Positions 52,362-61,587 of a stretch of DNA of 64,000 bases are shown in pieces. Where the stretch lies: positions 26,684 to 90,683 of the forward strand of contig OMXT01000076.1 in assembly GCA_900315125.1 (NCBI GenBank), read 5' to 3'. Position numbers and translations under genes: made by a program. Under the pieces are notes generated by a model. That model made no database searches. It was not told the DNA's origin and worked only from the letters and a program-made list of their open reading frames with translations. Position 1 is the first letter of the stretch. Every line of letters starts with the position of its first letter. Source of the DNA: an uncultured Eubacteriales bacterium. Its GTDB lineage: Bacteria; Bacillota; Clostridia; Peptostreptococcales; Anaerovoracaceae.

Positions 52362-53828
52362 TTATTTCGTCCGGTCATTATCCCAGTAGCTGCGGCTCAG
52401 GACGATGATCATGGTGTAAAGTTCAAGACGTCCGGCCAGCATAAGGAATGTTAGATAAAGGCAGATGGGAGCAGAGAACATGCTGAAGTCGCTTCCAGTG
52501 ACCTTTCCAAATCCGGTGCCGTTATTCGTTATGACCGCAAGTACTGCGGAGAATGTGGTCTCCATATCGAAATTATCCAGGGAAACGACCAGCGAAGAAA
52601 ACATGAAAAGACCAAAGAACAGCAGTATGAATGATGCGACAATGGATGCTGTTCTCGCGGATACCACATTTTTTCCCAGCATGACCGGCTTGATTGCCTG
52701 AGGATGGATCCGCTTATAGATCCCCCGGTGTATCAGGCGAAGGAATACGGAGAATCGAATGACCTTGATGCTCCCGCTGGTAGAGAAGGAACATCCGCCG
52801 ATAAACACAGCGATGATGAGGGCAAATTTGCAGAACGAGGGCCAGTTCCCAATGTCATCGATGATATACCCCGATGTAGAACAGAAAGCAATGACCTGGA
52901 CCACCGCGTTGCCGAGGCAGTTCAGGAACCCGCGGTATGTTTCATTTATAAAAAGGGAAATGGCAACAAGCAGACTCAACACTCCGATGATGCGAAAATA
53001 GGCTTTGATCTCGTAAATGCCCAGCGCGGCACGCCATTTCCCTATGGCAAGATAAAAGTATCCGATAAAGCACACAGAGCTTGCCATGGAGAACAGGGCG
53101 AATATGCCTTTGATATAAGGAGTTATTACAAAGGCTGTCTGGCTGGCTGTCAGATTAATGAAACCGCCGGTGCTGACCGACGCCAGTGTATTTACAAGCG
53201 CGTAATATGTTCCGATCCCCGTGGGAAGCAGCAGAAGAAATTCTATGGCCGTCAGCGCTATATAAATAGAATATGTGATTTTCGCCGTGTCGCCGAACCG
53301 GGCGGATAGTTTTTCTAGAGCCGGTCCGGGCAGCTCTGATGCTGCCATTTTCTGGCCGCCGATCCCCAGCCGTGGGAAAACGGAGGTAGTAAGAACGATA
53401 ATGCCCATGCCGCCAAACCAGCTGGAAATACATTTCCAGAGGATAAGGGAGCGCGGCATGTCAGCATAATCCATTACCGTGGCGCCGGTGGTCGTCCAGC
53501 CGGCGCAGGACTCAAACAGGCAGTCAGAGAAGGAATATCCCTGGCGGGCGAGGTAGTAGGGCAGAGCGCCGATCAGAATAACAACGAACCAGCATAGTAC
53601 GACAGTAATGTAATCTTTCCGGAAATGGCGCATCGATATTTCCTGCCTGCGGCTTACGCGGTGGATCGTGCCCCCGAAGGCGATGCAGATGATCGCGATA
53701 ACGAAAAATGATGATGCTGTCTGGAATTCCCGAAAAGCGCATGCGAAGCAAAAGGGCAGAAGCATGATCAGCCCTTCCATGAGAACGATGATTGATGAGA
53801 TTCTGAAAATCAGTTTTCCGTTAAGCAT
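52362..53828 (-). CDS. trkH: TrkH/KtrB family potassium uptake protein (second copy)
   Basis: 488 residues with about ten membrane helices. The four pore loops of the family are visible: FESCAGWTTTGATV, SVSTGGFINL, CSTSGYII and ITNNGTGFG, each with the Gly of the selectivity filter. It forms the K+ (or Na+) pore, gated by TrkA. It is the last gene of the trkA-trkH-trkH operon, 64 bases after the first trkH. The ribosome binding site is weak. It differs clearly from the first copy in pore residues, so ion preference may differ. Confidence 0.9.
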   Translation of the reverse strand: MLNGKLIFRISSIIVLMEGLIMLLPFCFACAFREFQTASSFFVIAIICIAFGGTIHRVSRRQEISMRHFRKDYITVVLCWFVVILIGALPYYLARQGYSFSDCLFESCAGWTTTGATVMDYADMPRSLILWKCISSWFGGMGIIVLTTSVFPRLGIGGQKMAASELPGPALEKLSARFGDTAKITYSIYIALTAIEFLLLLPTGIGTYYALVNTLASVSTGGFINLTASQTAFVITPYIKGIFALFSMASSVCFIGYFYLAIGKWRAALGIYEIKAYFRIIGVLSLLVAISLFINETYRGFLNCLGNAVVQVIAFCSTSGYIIDDIGNWPSFCKFALIIAVFIGGCSFSTSGSIKVIRFSVFLRLIHRGIYKRIHPQAIKPVMLGKNVVSARTASIVASFILLFFGLFMFSSLVVSLDNFDMETTFSAVLAVITNNGTGFGKVTGSDFSMFSAPICLYLTFLMLAGRLELYTMIIVLSRSYWDNDRTK

Positions 53829-53892
53829 GATTTCTTCTTGTAACTATATGATATAACTTGATCTTCTCTGCCTGATCCGTTGCGGCCTGTTC

Positions 53893-55371
53893 TCAGGCCC
53901 GGTTGGAATTCCAGTAGTGGGGCGACAGCAGCATGAATACGGCGAACAGTTCCAGCCTTCCTGCGATCATGAGAAGGGACAGAACGGCCTTTGCCGCCGG
54001 GGAAAATACAGCATAGCTCAGACCCGGCGCGATCGCCGAGAAGCCCGGTCCTATATTGCAGAGGCACGAGATGACTGCTGACAGCGTCGTCATCAGATCC
54101 TGACCGTCCGCCGCGACGATCAGGCTGCCGCAGAAAATCAGGAAAAAATAGAAAAACATATAATTCGATATATTCGTCGCTGTTTCCTGCCTGATCGGCC
54201 GGTGGTTCATAGCCATTTCCGATACGCGGTTCGGATGGATCCTGGTATGCAGGCTGCGCTTCACCAGCTTGCAGGAAATAAGGATCCGTACGATTTTAGG
54301 TCCGCTGCCCGCAGAACCGGAGCACGCCCCGACCATCATAAGAAGCAGAATGAGAATCTGTGAAAACACAGGCCAGCGCATGTAATTTACAGTGGTAAAT
54401 CCTGTGGTGGTCACCATGGATACTGTCTGAAACAATGCATCTCCCGCTGCTCCGGAGTCGGCGCTCAGGGGACGGGGCATGATGAGGTCCGCGAATATCA
54501 CGATAGAAGTGAAAAGAAGGATGCGCAGGTATGCAGTGAATTCCTCATCCCGCATCATCACTGCGATTCCCCGCTGCTTCAGTATGAAAAACATATTGTA
54601 ATTGATCCCGCTGAGAATCATAAACACCAGTATGACCGCAGGTACAGCGGTACCGCTGAAATGGGCGAGGCTGTCATGATAGCAGGAAAAACCGCCGGTG
54701 CTGACCGTGCTCATCATATGGATCAGGGACTCGTAAAACGTCATGCCTGCCATTCTGAGCGCAATGAGGCAGGCAGCGCTGAATCCAAGGTAAAGCATCA
54801 GGAGGCGGGCAGACGTGCCGGTGAAACGTGCGTGCCGTTTACCGATGACATTGACAGAACTGTGTTTCTGAGAGACACTCTGGTCTTCTATGCCCGTAGG
54901 CGGCAGCAGCGCTGACGCGAAGACGATGATCCCCATGCCTCCGAGCCACTGGGTGAAACTGCGCCACAGCAGCAGCGACCGGGGGAGCATCTCCGGAGCG
55001 GAGAATATCGTTGCGCCGGTCGTGGAAAAACCGGAGCAGGACTCAAAGAGGGCGTCAAAGGGGCTCGATACGGCGCCGGACAGAATGTAGGGGATCATGC
55101 CGATCAGGGAGACAAGAGCCCAGATCATGGCCATCAGGAGATAGCCATCCCGTTTCTTTAAATGCACATCCATCTTTGGTACGATCGTGATCAGGGCAAG
55201 TCCAATGCCGCTGCTGAAAAAAGAGGTAAGCGCAAAGGAACTGATGCATTTATTTTCACCGTATCCAACGGCTGCGGCTATAAAAGGAAGGAGCAGTGCG
55301 GCAAGACCCAGGAGAACAAAGCCCAGATAGCGGAATATTTTCGTTTGACTTGCTGTCATGACGTGCACCAT
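53893..55371 (-). CDS. trkH: TrkH/KtrB family potassium uptake protein (first copy)
   Basis: 492 residues, about ten membrane helices, and four pore loops: FESCSGFSTTGATI, STVSTGGFSCY, TTTGFTTV and NIGPGFSAI. It is the membrane pore partner of TrkA. The ATG overlaps the trkA stop codon (TGATG), showing translational coupling; a second in-frame ATG lies 4 codons later. A GGCCTG/CAGGCC hairpin spans the end of the gene and may lower expression of the second trkH downstream. Confidence 0.92.
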   Translation of the reverse strand: MVHVMTASQTKIFRYLGFVLLGLAALLLPFIAAAVGYGENKCISSFALTSFFSSGIGLALITIVPKMDVHLKKRDGYLLMAMIWALVSLIGMIPYILSGAVSSPFDALFESCSGFSTTGATIFSAPEMLPRSLLLWRSFTQWLGGMGIIVFASALLPPTGIEDQSVSQKHSSVNVIGKRHARFTGTSARLLMLYLGFSAACLIALRMAGMTFYESLIHMMSTVSTGGFSCYHDSLAHFSGTAVPAVILVFMILSGINYNMFFILKQRGIAVMMRDEEFTAYLRILLFTSIVIFADLIMPRPLSADSGAAGDALFQTVSMVTTTGFTTVNYMRWPVFSQILILLLMMVGACSGSAGSGPKIVRILISCKLVKRSLHTRIHPNRVSEMAMNHRPIRQETATNISNYMFFYFFLIFCGSLIVAADGQDLMTTLSAVISCLCNIGPGFSAIAPGLSYAVFSPAAKAVLSLLMIAGRLELFAVFMLLSPHYWNSNRA

Positions 55372-56720
55372 CAGTTCCTGTTCTTTAGGAATTTCTCAAG
55401 GGCGCCCAGACCGGAAAGCAGGCAGAAAATAACGACGCGGTCATTTTCCTGGATCGATGTATTTCCGTCGGGTATGATAACTTCCCGGCCTCGGTAGATC
55501 GCAGCGATCAGCATATCCTTAGGCAGTTCCAGATCTTTAAGGGGTTTATTCAATATAGTCAGTCTGGAGTTCGCCACGATTTCCAGCAGTTCCGCCTGCC
55601 CCTGGATCAGCACAGAAGAAAGGATCCGTGCAGAACCCTGGATGTAGCGGAGAATGCTGCCTGTGGAAATATCGAGGGGATTAAGTACCATATCGACGCC
55701 CATCTGCTCGATCAGTTCTTTATAATTCTCATGACTTACCTTGGAAATGACGTCATTGATTCCGTGCTTCTTCGCTGTAAGGGCGAGAAGCAGGTTCTCT
55801 TCGTCGAATCCCGTACAGGTAACGACAGCGTCCATCTCATCGAGATTCTCCTCGGTCAGCAAGTCGATATCGGTGCCTTCCGCATGGAGGACCATGACGT
55901 TTTTCAGGTTCGTCGAGAGATAGCGGCAGCGTTCCAGGTCCTTTTCAACGAGTTTAACGGAAGCGCCGAACTCAGACAGTTTATTCGCAAGATAAAATCC
56001 TGTTTTTCCCCCGCCGATGATCATTACTTTCTGCAGATCGGTATACTTTCCCCGTTCCCGGGTCGCTTCGTGAATCTTCTGTATGGTGTGGCGTTCCCCG
56101 ATAATGTATACGAAATCGCCTTCCTGGACTTCGTCATTGCCGTGGGGCACGATGATCTTTCCCTTTCTCGAGAGGGCAGCGATCAGGACGCCGGGAAGGA
56201 CGCTGCCGATCTCGGGCATGGTCAGACCGTTCAGTGCGGAGTACCGTTTGGTGGAAAATTCTGTAACGGAAATATTGCCCGTCGTGAATATACCGTCGTT
56301 CAGCGTGTATTTCTCCGCAAGGTATTTATAGATCTCTACGGTAATGGACATGTCCGGGTTAACGATGTGATCGATGCCCGTTGCCTCCTTAATAAAGTCG
56401 AACTGATTCATGTGCTCCGGATCCCGGACTCTTGCAATGACATGGGAGCATCCCAGTTTCCGCGCGAAAGAAGCGACAAGTATATTCGTCTCATCGCTGT
56501 CCGTTGCGGCGAGGAGATATTCAAAGGTGCTGATATCCAGATCCTTCAGAACAGATATCCTGCGGGCGTCTGCGTTGACCGTCATGACGTCCAGTGTCTG
56601 GGACAGTTTCTGCAGTACAGAATCACGCTTATCTATTATAGTAATGGAATAGTTGCCGTCAATGAGGGCTTCCGCTACACAGATGCCCAGTTTGCCGGCG
56701 CCGACAATTGCAACATTCAT
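55371..56720 (-). CDS. trkA: Trk potassium uptake system regulatory protein TrkA
   Basis: 449 residues arranged as two RCK units, each an N-domain (Rossmann NAD-binding) and a C-domain. The first has NVAIVGAGKLG, the second MIIGGGKTGFYLA; each is followed by an acidic beta-2 end and a TrkA-C domain (VPHGNDEVQEGDFVYIIG, IIPDGNTSIQENDRVVIF). It gates TrkH in response to nucleotides. It leads a three-gene operon; a promoter and inverted repeat lie upstream. GAGGGT precedes the ATG. Confidence 0.95.
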   Translation of the reverse strand: MNVAIVGAGKLGICVAEALIDGNYSITIIDKRDSVLQKLSQTLDVMTVNADARRISVLKDLDISTFEYLLAATDSDETNILVASFARKLGCSHVIARVRDPEHMNQFDFIKEATGIDHIVNPDMSITVEIYKYLAEKYTLNDGIFTTGNISVTEFSTKRYSALNGLTMPEIGSVLPGVLIAALSRKGKIIVPHGNDEVQEGDFVYIIGERHTIQKIHEATRERGKYTDLQKVMIIGGGKTGFYLANKLSEFGASVKLVEKDLERCRYLSTNLKNVMVLHAEGTDIDLLTEENLDEMDAVVTCTGFDEENLLLALTAKKHGINDVISKVSHENYKELIEQMGVDMVLNPLDISTGSILRYIQGSARILSSVLIQGQAELLEIVANSRLTILNKPLKDLELPKDMLIAAIYRGREVIIPDGNTSIQENDRVVIFCLLSGLGALEKFLKNRN

Positions 56721-56730
56721 AATAAATACC

Positions 56731-56785
56731 CTCTTGAAAATCGATATAACGATATTGTATATTCATATGCGGACTTTTTCAAGAG
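56731..56785 (-). promoter_or_regulatory. trkA promoter framed by a 10-base inverted repeat
   Basis: Minus-strand TTGAAA (56782-56777), 17-base spacer, TACAAT (56759-56754). The perfect repeat CTCTTGAAAA (56731-56740) / TTTTCAAGAG (56776-56785) puts one arm on the -35 and the other in the 5' leader. It looks like a two-site operator for an unidentified regulator; a transcript hairpin is excluded because the upstream arm is not transcribed. Confidence 0.7.
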
Positions 56786-56806
56786 GCGACATTTGTACGA
56801 AAGATG

Positions 56807-56815
56807 TGTTATACT
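56807..56815 (+). promoter_or_regulatory. Extended -10 promoter for the HAD gene pair
   Basis: TGTTATACT (TGn with TATACT at 56810-56815), divergent from trkA. No proper -35 is seen. Confidence 0.4.
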
Positions 56816-56876
56816 GAGTGTGATATCCGAAAGACAGGGAAATGATCTTGAATATAACTGGCAGGAAAGGAAAAGA

Positions 56877-57716
56877 ATGGACAACATAAGAATGGTAGCG
56901 CTGGATCTGGACGGGACAACGCTGGATTCGCAAAGGAGATTTTCGCCCCGCACCATCGAGGCTTTTCGGCGGGCAATGGAAAGGGGAGTGCATATCGTCA
57001 TTTCGACGGGAAGAGTCTGGTGCTCCCTGCCGTCTCAGATGTTTGATATAGAGGGGCTGGAATATGTTATCACATCGAATGGCGCATCCGTTACCCGGCT
57101 GCCGGAGAAGGAGAGAATATTTGAGAAAAACCTGGATCCTGACGCAGTCAGACAAGTCGTCGATCTGGTAAGGAACAGGGACTTTTCTGTCGACGGCTTC
57201 ACCGACGGGCAGGCTTATATTGACGCGGCGGAATATGAGGACATTCAGCGCAACGGCTCCACGTACCGGGATGCGGAATATGTCCTTTCTACAAGAAAAC
57301 CGGTGGATAATATATATGACTTTATGCTGCAGAATCGGGATCACATAGAGAATATAAGCCTGAATTTCCGAACCGATGAAGAGAAAGATGCATTCCGCCC
57401 GGAGATCGAGGCTGTGCCGGGAATCACGCTCACGTCGTCCTGGCATAATAATTTTGAGATCGGCGGGCCGGATACAAGCAAGGCGGATGCGCTCCACTAT
57501 CTTATGGGACGGCTGGACATCCATAAGTCGCAGCTCATGGCCTGCGGCGACAGCCCGAATGACCTGAAGATGATGAAACTTGCCGGCATAGGCGTAGCCA
57601 TGGGAAATGCCAGCGATGCGATGAAGAAAGAAGCGGATTATGTAACCGATACTAATAATGAAGATGGCGTTGCTAAGGCCATCGAGAGATTCGTTCTCAG
57701 ACAGGACAGTAAATAA
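56877..57716 (+). CDS. Cof-type HAD-IIB phosphatase, first of a tandem pair
   Basis: 279 residues. HAD motif I is ALDLDGTTLD, motif II VISTGR, motif III with the Lys near GPDTSKADAL, and motif IV CGDSPNDLKMM; a type IIB cap domain lies between. It should dephosphorylate a small sugar or cofactor phosphate; the substrate is not readable. The ATG at 56877 follows AAAGG. The stop overlaps the ATG of the next HAD gene (TAATG). Confidence 0.9.
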   Translation: MDNIRMVALDLDGTTLDSQRRFSPRTIEAFRRAMERGVHIVISTGRVWCSLPSQMFDIEGLEYVITSNGASVTRLPEKERIFEKNLDPDAVRQVVDLVRNRDFSVDGFTDGQAYIDAAEYEDIQRNGSTYRDAEYVLSTRKPVDNIYDFMLQNRDHIENISLNFRTDEEKDAFRPEIEAVPGITLTSSWHNNFEIGGPDTSKADALHYLMGRLDIHKSQLMACGDSPNDLKMMKLAGIGVAMGNASDAMKKEADYVTDTNNEDGVAKAIERFVLRQDSK

Positions 57717-58537
57717 TGATAAAATTAATCGCGCTGGATATGGACGGAACAGTGCTGGACAGCCAGAAGAATATTACAGCCGCAACGAAAGCGGCGATCA
57801 TCCGCGCAGTTAAAAGCGGCGTATACGTTATTTTTTCCACCGGGCGCAGTCCGTCGGAGCTGCAGAGGTATTCCCGGGAACTTCCCGAGGTCCGTTACGG
57901 CAACTGCGAAAGCGGGGCTGCTATTTACGATTTCCGGGAGAAGAAAATGCTGGAATGCCACTGCATGAACCTCTGTGTCTGCGAGGCGGTCATCGCCGTT
58001 CTTACATCATGCGATGTGATGTACAGCGCCAAGGTGGACGGAAAGGTTCACTGCGACAGGCAGGGACTGGCTGATATGTCACGATTTAATGTTGAATCCT
58101 TTCAGCCCCTGTATAATGAAGTAGCGACGCCCCATGACAATATCACCGCGTTTATTCGGACTCATGCGGACAGGATAGAGAAGCTGAATCTTTATTTTCG
58201 GAGCGCAGAAGACCGGCAAAGGGCGGCAGACCGTCTCCGGGATCAGGATCTCAGCATGGTCTTTGCCGGTGAATCATCCATAGAATTCACGCCGGGCGGC
58301 ATTTCCAAAGCCTCCGGTCTGGCAAGTCTCTGCCGCATTCTCGGCGTAGATCTTTCTGATGTAATGGCCATCGGTGACGCGGATAACGACCTGACGGTGC
58401 TTCAGTCGGCAGGGTTCGCCGTAGCCATGGGCAACGGGAATGATCATGTAAAGGCGATCTGCGACGCGATCGTGGCGGATAATGACCATGACGGCGTTGC
58501 GGAAGCGATAGAGAAATATGTGCTCAACGTAAGATAA
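57716..58537 (+). CDS. Cof-type HAD-IIB phosphatase, second of a tandem pair
   Basis: 273 residues with ALDMDGTVLD, IFSTGR, GISKASGL and IGDADNDLTVL as HAD motifs I to IV. It shares the fold and length of the gene just upstream, which suggests tandem duplication followed by considerable divergence, most of it in the cap. It starts on the stop codon of the first copy, so the two are coupled. The substrate is unknown. Confidence 0.9.
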   Translation: MIKLIALDMDGTVLDSQKNITAATKAAIIRAVKSGVYVIFSTGRSPSELQRYSRELPEVRYGNCESGAAIYDFREKKMLECHCMNLCVCEAVIAVLTSCDVMYSAKVDGKVHCDRQGLADMSRFNVESFQPLYNEVATPHDNITAFIRTHADRIEKLNLYFRSAEDRQRAADRLRDQDLSMVFAGESSIEFTPGGISKASGLASLCRILGVDLSDVMAIGDADNDLTVLQSAGFAVAMGNGNDHVKAICDAIVADNDHDGVAEAIEKYVLNVR

Positions 58538-58658
58538 GAAATATGCCCGCTATTGAATATTTCCGCCGAGCTGTTTCATTCCCTTGAACAGCGGCTTCCT
58601 CCGGTATAACATTACAGGCTGTAGAACAAAGGCCTGACTGGCCGGGAGGGAGCATGAT

Positions 58659-58991
58659 TTGAAGGACAGAAAACTTTTAGGCGCGCTGGGTGAAGACTTT
58701 GCGGCGTCTGTACTTTATGCCCAGGGATTTGATATACTGGAGAGGAATTACCGGTGTCCCGCAGGTGAGATCGATCTGATCGCCCGAGGCGGGGAGCAGA
58801 TCGTCTTCGCTGAGGTAAAGACAAGGACGGACATACTGTGGGGACGGCCTGCTGAATCAGTAGACCGGAAGAAGCAGCAGAGAATCCGCAGGGCGGCGCA
58901 GTGGTACATGTCCGCCAGTCGCACAGAGGAGGCGGAAGTTTCATTTCAGGTGATAGAAATACTGGTAAACCAGATAGAAGATGCATTCTGA
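58659..58991 (+). CDS. YraN/UPF0102 family predicted endonuclease
   Basis: A 110-residue protein of the restriction-endonuclease-like fold: GEDFAASVLYAQGFDILERNY, GEIDLIARGG and FAEVKTRT give the E, D and ExK residues of the nuclease core. The family is of uncertain function. The start is a TTG at 58659 behind GGGAGGGAG (58644-58652); no ATG fits. A possible promoter is TTGAAC at 58584 with TATAAC at 58605, though at 15 bases the spacing is short. It is often close to comM and dprA in other genomes; here four genes separate it from comM. Confidence 0.85.
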   Translation: MKDRKLLGALGEDFAASVLYAQGFDILERNYRCPAGEIDLIARGGEQIVFAEVKTRTDILWGRPAESVDRKKQQRIRRAAQWYMSASRTEEAEVSFQVIEILVNQIEDAF

Positions 58992-59028
58992 AACGGAAAA
59001 GATATTAATTCGGGGAGGATCATATAGT

Positions 59029-60189
59029 ATGAAGAAAATTGGCTTTCTCGTCAATCCAAGAGCCGGCATCGGAGGTAAAGTCGGACTTAAGGGCTCTGAT
59101 CATGACGAGACGTTTGCAAGGGCGCTGGAACTGGGCGCAGTTCCGGAGAGCGGTCATAAGGCGATGGAAGCGATCCGGCAGCTCAGGGAGCTTGGCAGCG
59201 AGGCAGAAATCATAACATATCCCGGCCCCATGGGGGAGGATATATGCAGGGAGGCAGGCGTTCCCTGCCGCGTTGTGGGCAAATTGTCAGAAAACGGGAG
59301 CACGGGCTCGAAGCCTGCGGATACTGATGTGCTGCCCTATACCACACCGGAAGATACGATCGCGGCAGCCCGCGCCTTCCGGGAGCAGCAGGCGGATTTG
59401 ATTTTGTTCGCGGGCGGCGACGGCACCGCGCGAAATATCATGGATGCGGTTGGCGACCAGGCGCTGGTTTTGGGCATCCCCTGCGGATGTAAAATGCATT
59501 CCGGCGTCTATGCGATAAATCCAAAATACGCCGGTCTGCTTGTCCGTGATTTCTGTCAGGACCGCGTCAGGGATTCTAAAGAGGCGGAAGTGATGGATAT
59601 CGACGAAGACCAGTTCCGCAAAGGTCAGCTGAGCGCCAGGCTTTACGGATACCTCCGGATCCCGGCGAAGTCGGACATGGTCCAGAACCAAAAGGGCGGA
59701 AGAGGCGCCTCCGAGGATGAGGAACAGCAGGCGATCGCTGAATATGTGGCAGATCACTGGGAGGAGGATACCCTTTATGTTGTAGGAACGGGATCAACCG
59801 TCGCAGCCATTATGAAGGAAATGGAACTGCCCAATACACTTCTCGGCGTGGATCTTGTTTATAACGGCAGCGTTCTTGCCAGTGACTGCACAGAGAAGAA
59901 GATCCTGGAGACGATGGACCAATATGAATCAGTAAAGGTCCTTGTAACGGTGATCGGAGGACAGGGGTATATATTTGGCCGGGGCAATCAGCAGATCAGC
60001 GCGGAGGTCATTCGGCGGGCCGGAAAGAAGAACATTCTTATTGCAGCCTCACGCGGCAAGATCGCGGCCCTGGGCGGCAGTCCTCTTCTTGTGGATACGG
60101 GAGATGAAGAGGTCAACGAGATGCTGTCAGGGTACATGCCTGTGATTGTCGGCTATGGAGAAACGATGATGGCTAAGGTGAAATGCTAG
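59029..60189 (+). CDS. ATP-NAD kinase/AcoX-like protein
   Basis: 386 residues. The N-terminus KKIGFLVNPRAGIGGKVGLKGSD and the LILFAGGDGTARNIMDAVG motif (GGDGT) place it in the NAD kinase-like superfamily, in the AcoX branch. The typical PCGCKMHSGVYA follows. Its substrate is unknown; AcoX genes often accompany acetoin dehydrogenase, which is not here. The ATG at 59029 follows GGGGAGG at 10 bases and lies 37 bases after yraN. The next gene begins 10 bases after the stop. Confidence 0.85.
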   Translation: MKKIGFLVNPRAGIGGKVGLKGSDHDETFARALELGAVPESGHKAMEAIRQLRELGSEAEIITYPGPMGEDICREAGVPCRVVGKLSENGSTGSKPADTDVLPYTTPEDTIAAARAFREQQADLILFAGGDGTARNIMDAVGDQALVLGIPCGCKMHSGVYAINPKYAGLLVRDFCQDRVRDSKEAEVMDIDEDQFRKGQLSARLYGYLRIPAKSDMVQNQKGGRGASEDEEQQAIAEYVADHWEEDTLYVVGTGSTVAAIMKEMELPNTLLGVDLVYNGSVLASDCTEKKILETMDQYESVKVLVTVIGGQGYIFGRGNQQISAEVIRRAGKKNILIAASRGKIAALGGSPLLVDTGDEEVNEMLSGYMPVIVGYGETMMAKVKC

Positions 60190-60199
60190 GAGAAAAATT

Positions 60200-60676
60200 A
60201 TGTTCAGACAAATGAGAAGATTTAAGCAGCAGATGCCGGAAGAGGTCTGCTATGAAATGCTGAGAGAAGGGAAGCGGGGGGTTCTGGCTGTTAACGGTGA
60301 CAACGGCTATCCCTATGCGATGCCGCTGGATTTTCTCTATGATGAAGAGAGCGGAAATATTTATTTCCATGGCGCCAAGGCTGGATATAAGATCGATGCG
60401 CTGCGGAAAAGCGACAAGGTATGCTTTGTACTGAGAGACGAAGTAGGAACACCCTCGGAGGACTGGTGGCTCAATTACCGAAGCGTAATCATTTTTGGAA
60501 GGATACATTTCATGGAGCAGTCGGAAGAGTCAGATAAAATCCTGCGCAGGCTGGGCCTGAAATATTATCCGACGCCGGAATCCGTAGAGAAGGTCATGAA
60601 GAGCTCTGCCAGCCGGACCCAGATGCTGAAACTTGAGATAGAGCACATTACCGGAAAATATGTTCAGGAGGAATAG
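60200..60676 (+). CDS. Pyridoxamine 5'-phosphate oxidase-related flavoprotein (NimA-like)
   Basis: 158 residues of the split-barrel flavin-binding fold. Family landmarks are GVLAVNGDNGYPYAMPLDF, FHGAKAGYKIDALRKSDKV and the later SVIIFGRIHFM. Related Nim proteins inactivate 5-nitroimidazoles, but most family members have unknown substrates and resistance cannot be claimed from sequence. The ATG follows AGGAG. It sits between the AcoX-like and DUF2971 genes with gaps of 10 and 6 bases, so the three are probably one operon. Confidence 0.85.
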   Translation: MFRQMRRFKQQMPEEVCYEMLREGKRGVLAVNGDNGYPYAMPLDFLYDEESGNIYFHGAKAGYKIDALRKSDKVCFVLRDEVGTPSEDWWLNYRSVIIFGRIHFMEQSEESDKILRRLGLKYYPTPESVEKVMKSSASRTQMLKLEIEHITGKYVQEE

Positions 60677-60682
60677 GAGTGA

Positions 60683-61558
60683 ATGTTCATGCTGAGTGAA
60701 CCGGCAGGTCTGAGGCAGTGTTCCCCGGGGACAACGTTATATCATTATACGAAGAGTAAAGGCATCAATGGAATACTGTCAAATAACTGTTTCTGGGCGA
60801 CCAAGAGCGACTTTCTGAATGACCCGGATGAGTTTCGGTCTCTTCATGATCTCGTCGCATCCATACTGGAAACATGTGTGCCGAACAGCAAGGCGCGCAC
60901 CAGGTTCCTTCACGATGTGTTTGCGCCGGACTATTCCACGGGAAATGACCGCAAGCAGGACTATTTCGTGCTGTCTTTTTCTGAATGCAGGGACAGTATA
61001 ACCATGTGGTCGGAATTCGGCGTCAAGACAGGATACAGCCTGGCGATGGACGGTGAGGAAATCGTCCGGCGCATCCAGGAGAAAAACAGGATTGAATACC
61101 ACGGATATGTCATCTATGACGAAGAGGAAAAAAGGCAGATCGTAGAGGCAATGCTGACCGGCAAGCTGCCGATGCTGCTGGGATCGTCCCTGGCGGACGC
61201 ATTGAATGAAGGCATCCAGGAAGGCGTGAGTCTGATCTATAACAGAGCCTGCCATAAATTCAGGAAGGCCGCAGCGCTCTATTCCATGTTTTTCAAGAAC
61301 GAGGCCTTTGCAAGAGAAGAAGAATATCGTTTCGTTTTCCGAAGGACTGAGTTTACGGAAGTTCACTTCCGCGAAAAAGACGGATTTCTTATACCGTATA
61401 TAGAAGTTCCCCTCAGTGACAGCCTGCTCCCTGTTACTGAGATCACCGTGGCGCCCATGAATTATATGGATCTGGCAGAGAAGGGCGTGCGTTATCTCCT
61501 TCAGCTGAAGGGATACGATGTTAAGGTCGGCCTGTCAGATATCAAACTCAGGTACTGA
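60683..61558 (+). CDS. DUF2971 family protein
   Basis: 291 residues. The N-terminal LYHYTKSKGINGILSNNCFWATKSDFLNDPDEF is the DUF2971 hallmark (Tyr-His-Tyr then FLNDPDEF; the string spans about residues 19-52). A second conserved segment is FVLSFSECRDSITMWSEFG, followed by GYSLAMDGEEI. The function is unknown; some members lie near defence or stress genes, but nothing here proves that. It starts 6 bases after the flavoprotein gene behind a GGAGT site. Confidence 0.8.
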   Translation: MFMLSEPAGLRQCSPGTTLYHYTKSKGINGILSNNCFWATKSDFLNDPDEFRSLHDLVASILETCVPNSKARTRFLHDVFAPDYSTGNDRKQDYFVLSFSECRDSITMWSEFGVKTGYSLAMDGEEIVRRIQEKNRIEYHGYVIYDEEEKRQIVEAMLTGKLPMLLGSSLADALNEGIQEGVSLIYNRACHKFRKAAALYSMFFKNEAFAREEEYRFVFRRTEFTEVHFREKDGFLIPYIEVPLSDSLLPVTEITVAPMNYMDLAEKGVRYLLQLKGYDVKVGLSDIKLRY

Positions 61559-61587
61559 TGTTTCTCCAGAAGAAAGGGAGGTTTATT

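Noticed and set aside
60200-60676. Claim of nitroimidazole resistance for the NimA-like protein
   Set aside because: The family is broad and most members do not confer resistance; sequence alone does not support it.
60683-61558. DUF2971 protein as an anti-phage defence gene
   Set aside because: Some relatives lie in defence islands, but no other defence gene, mobile element or toxin motif is present here.
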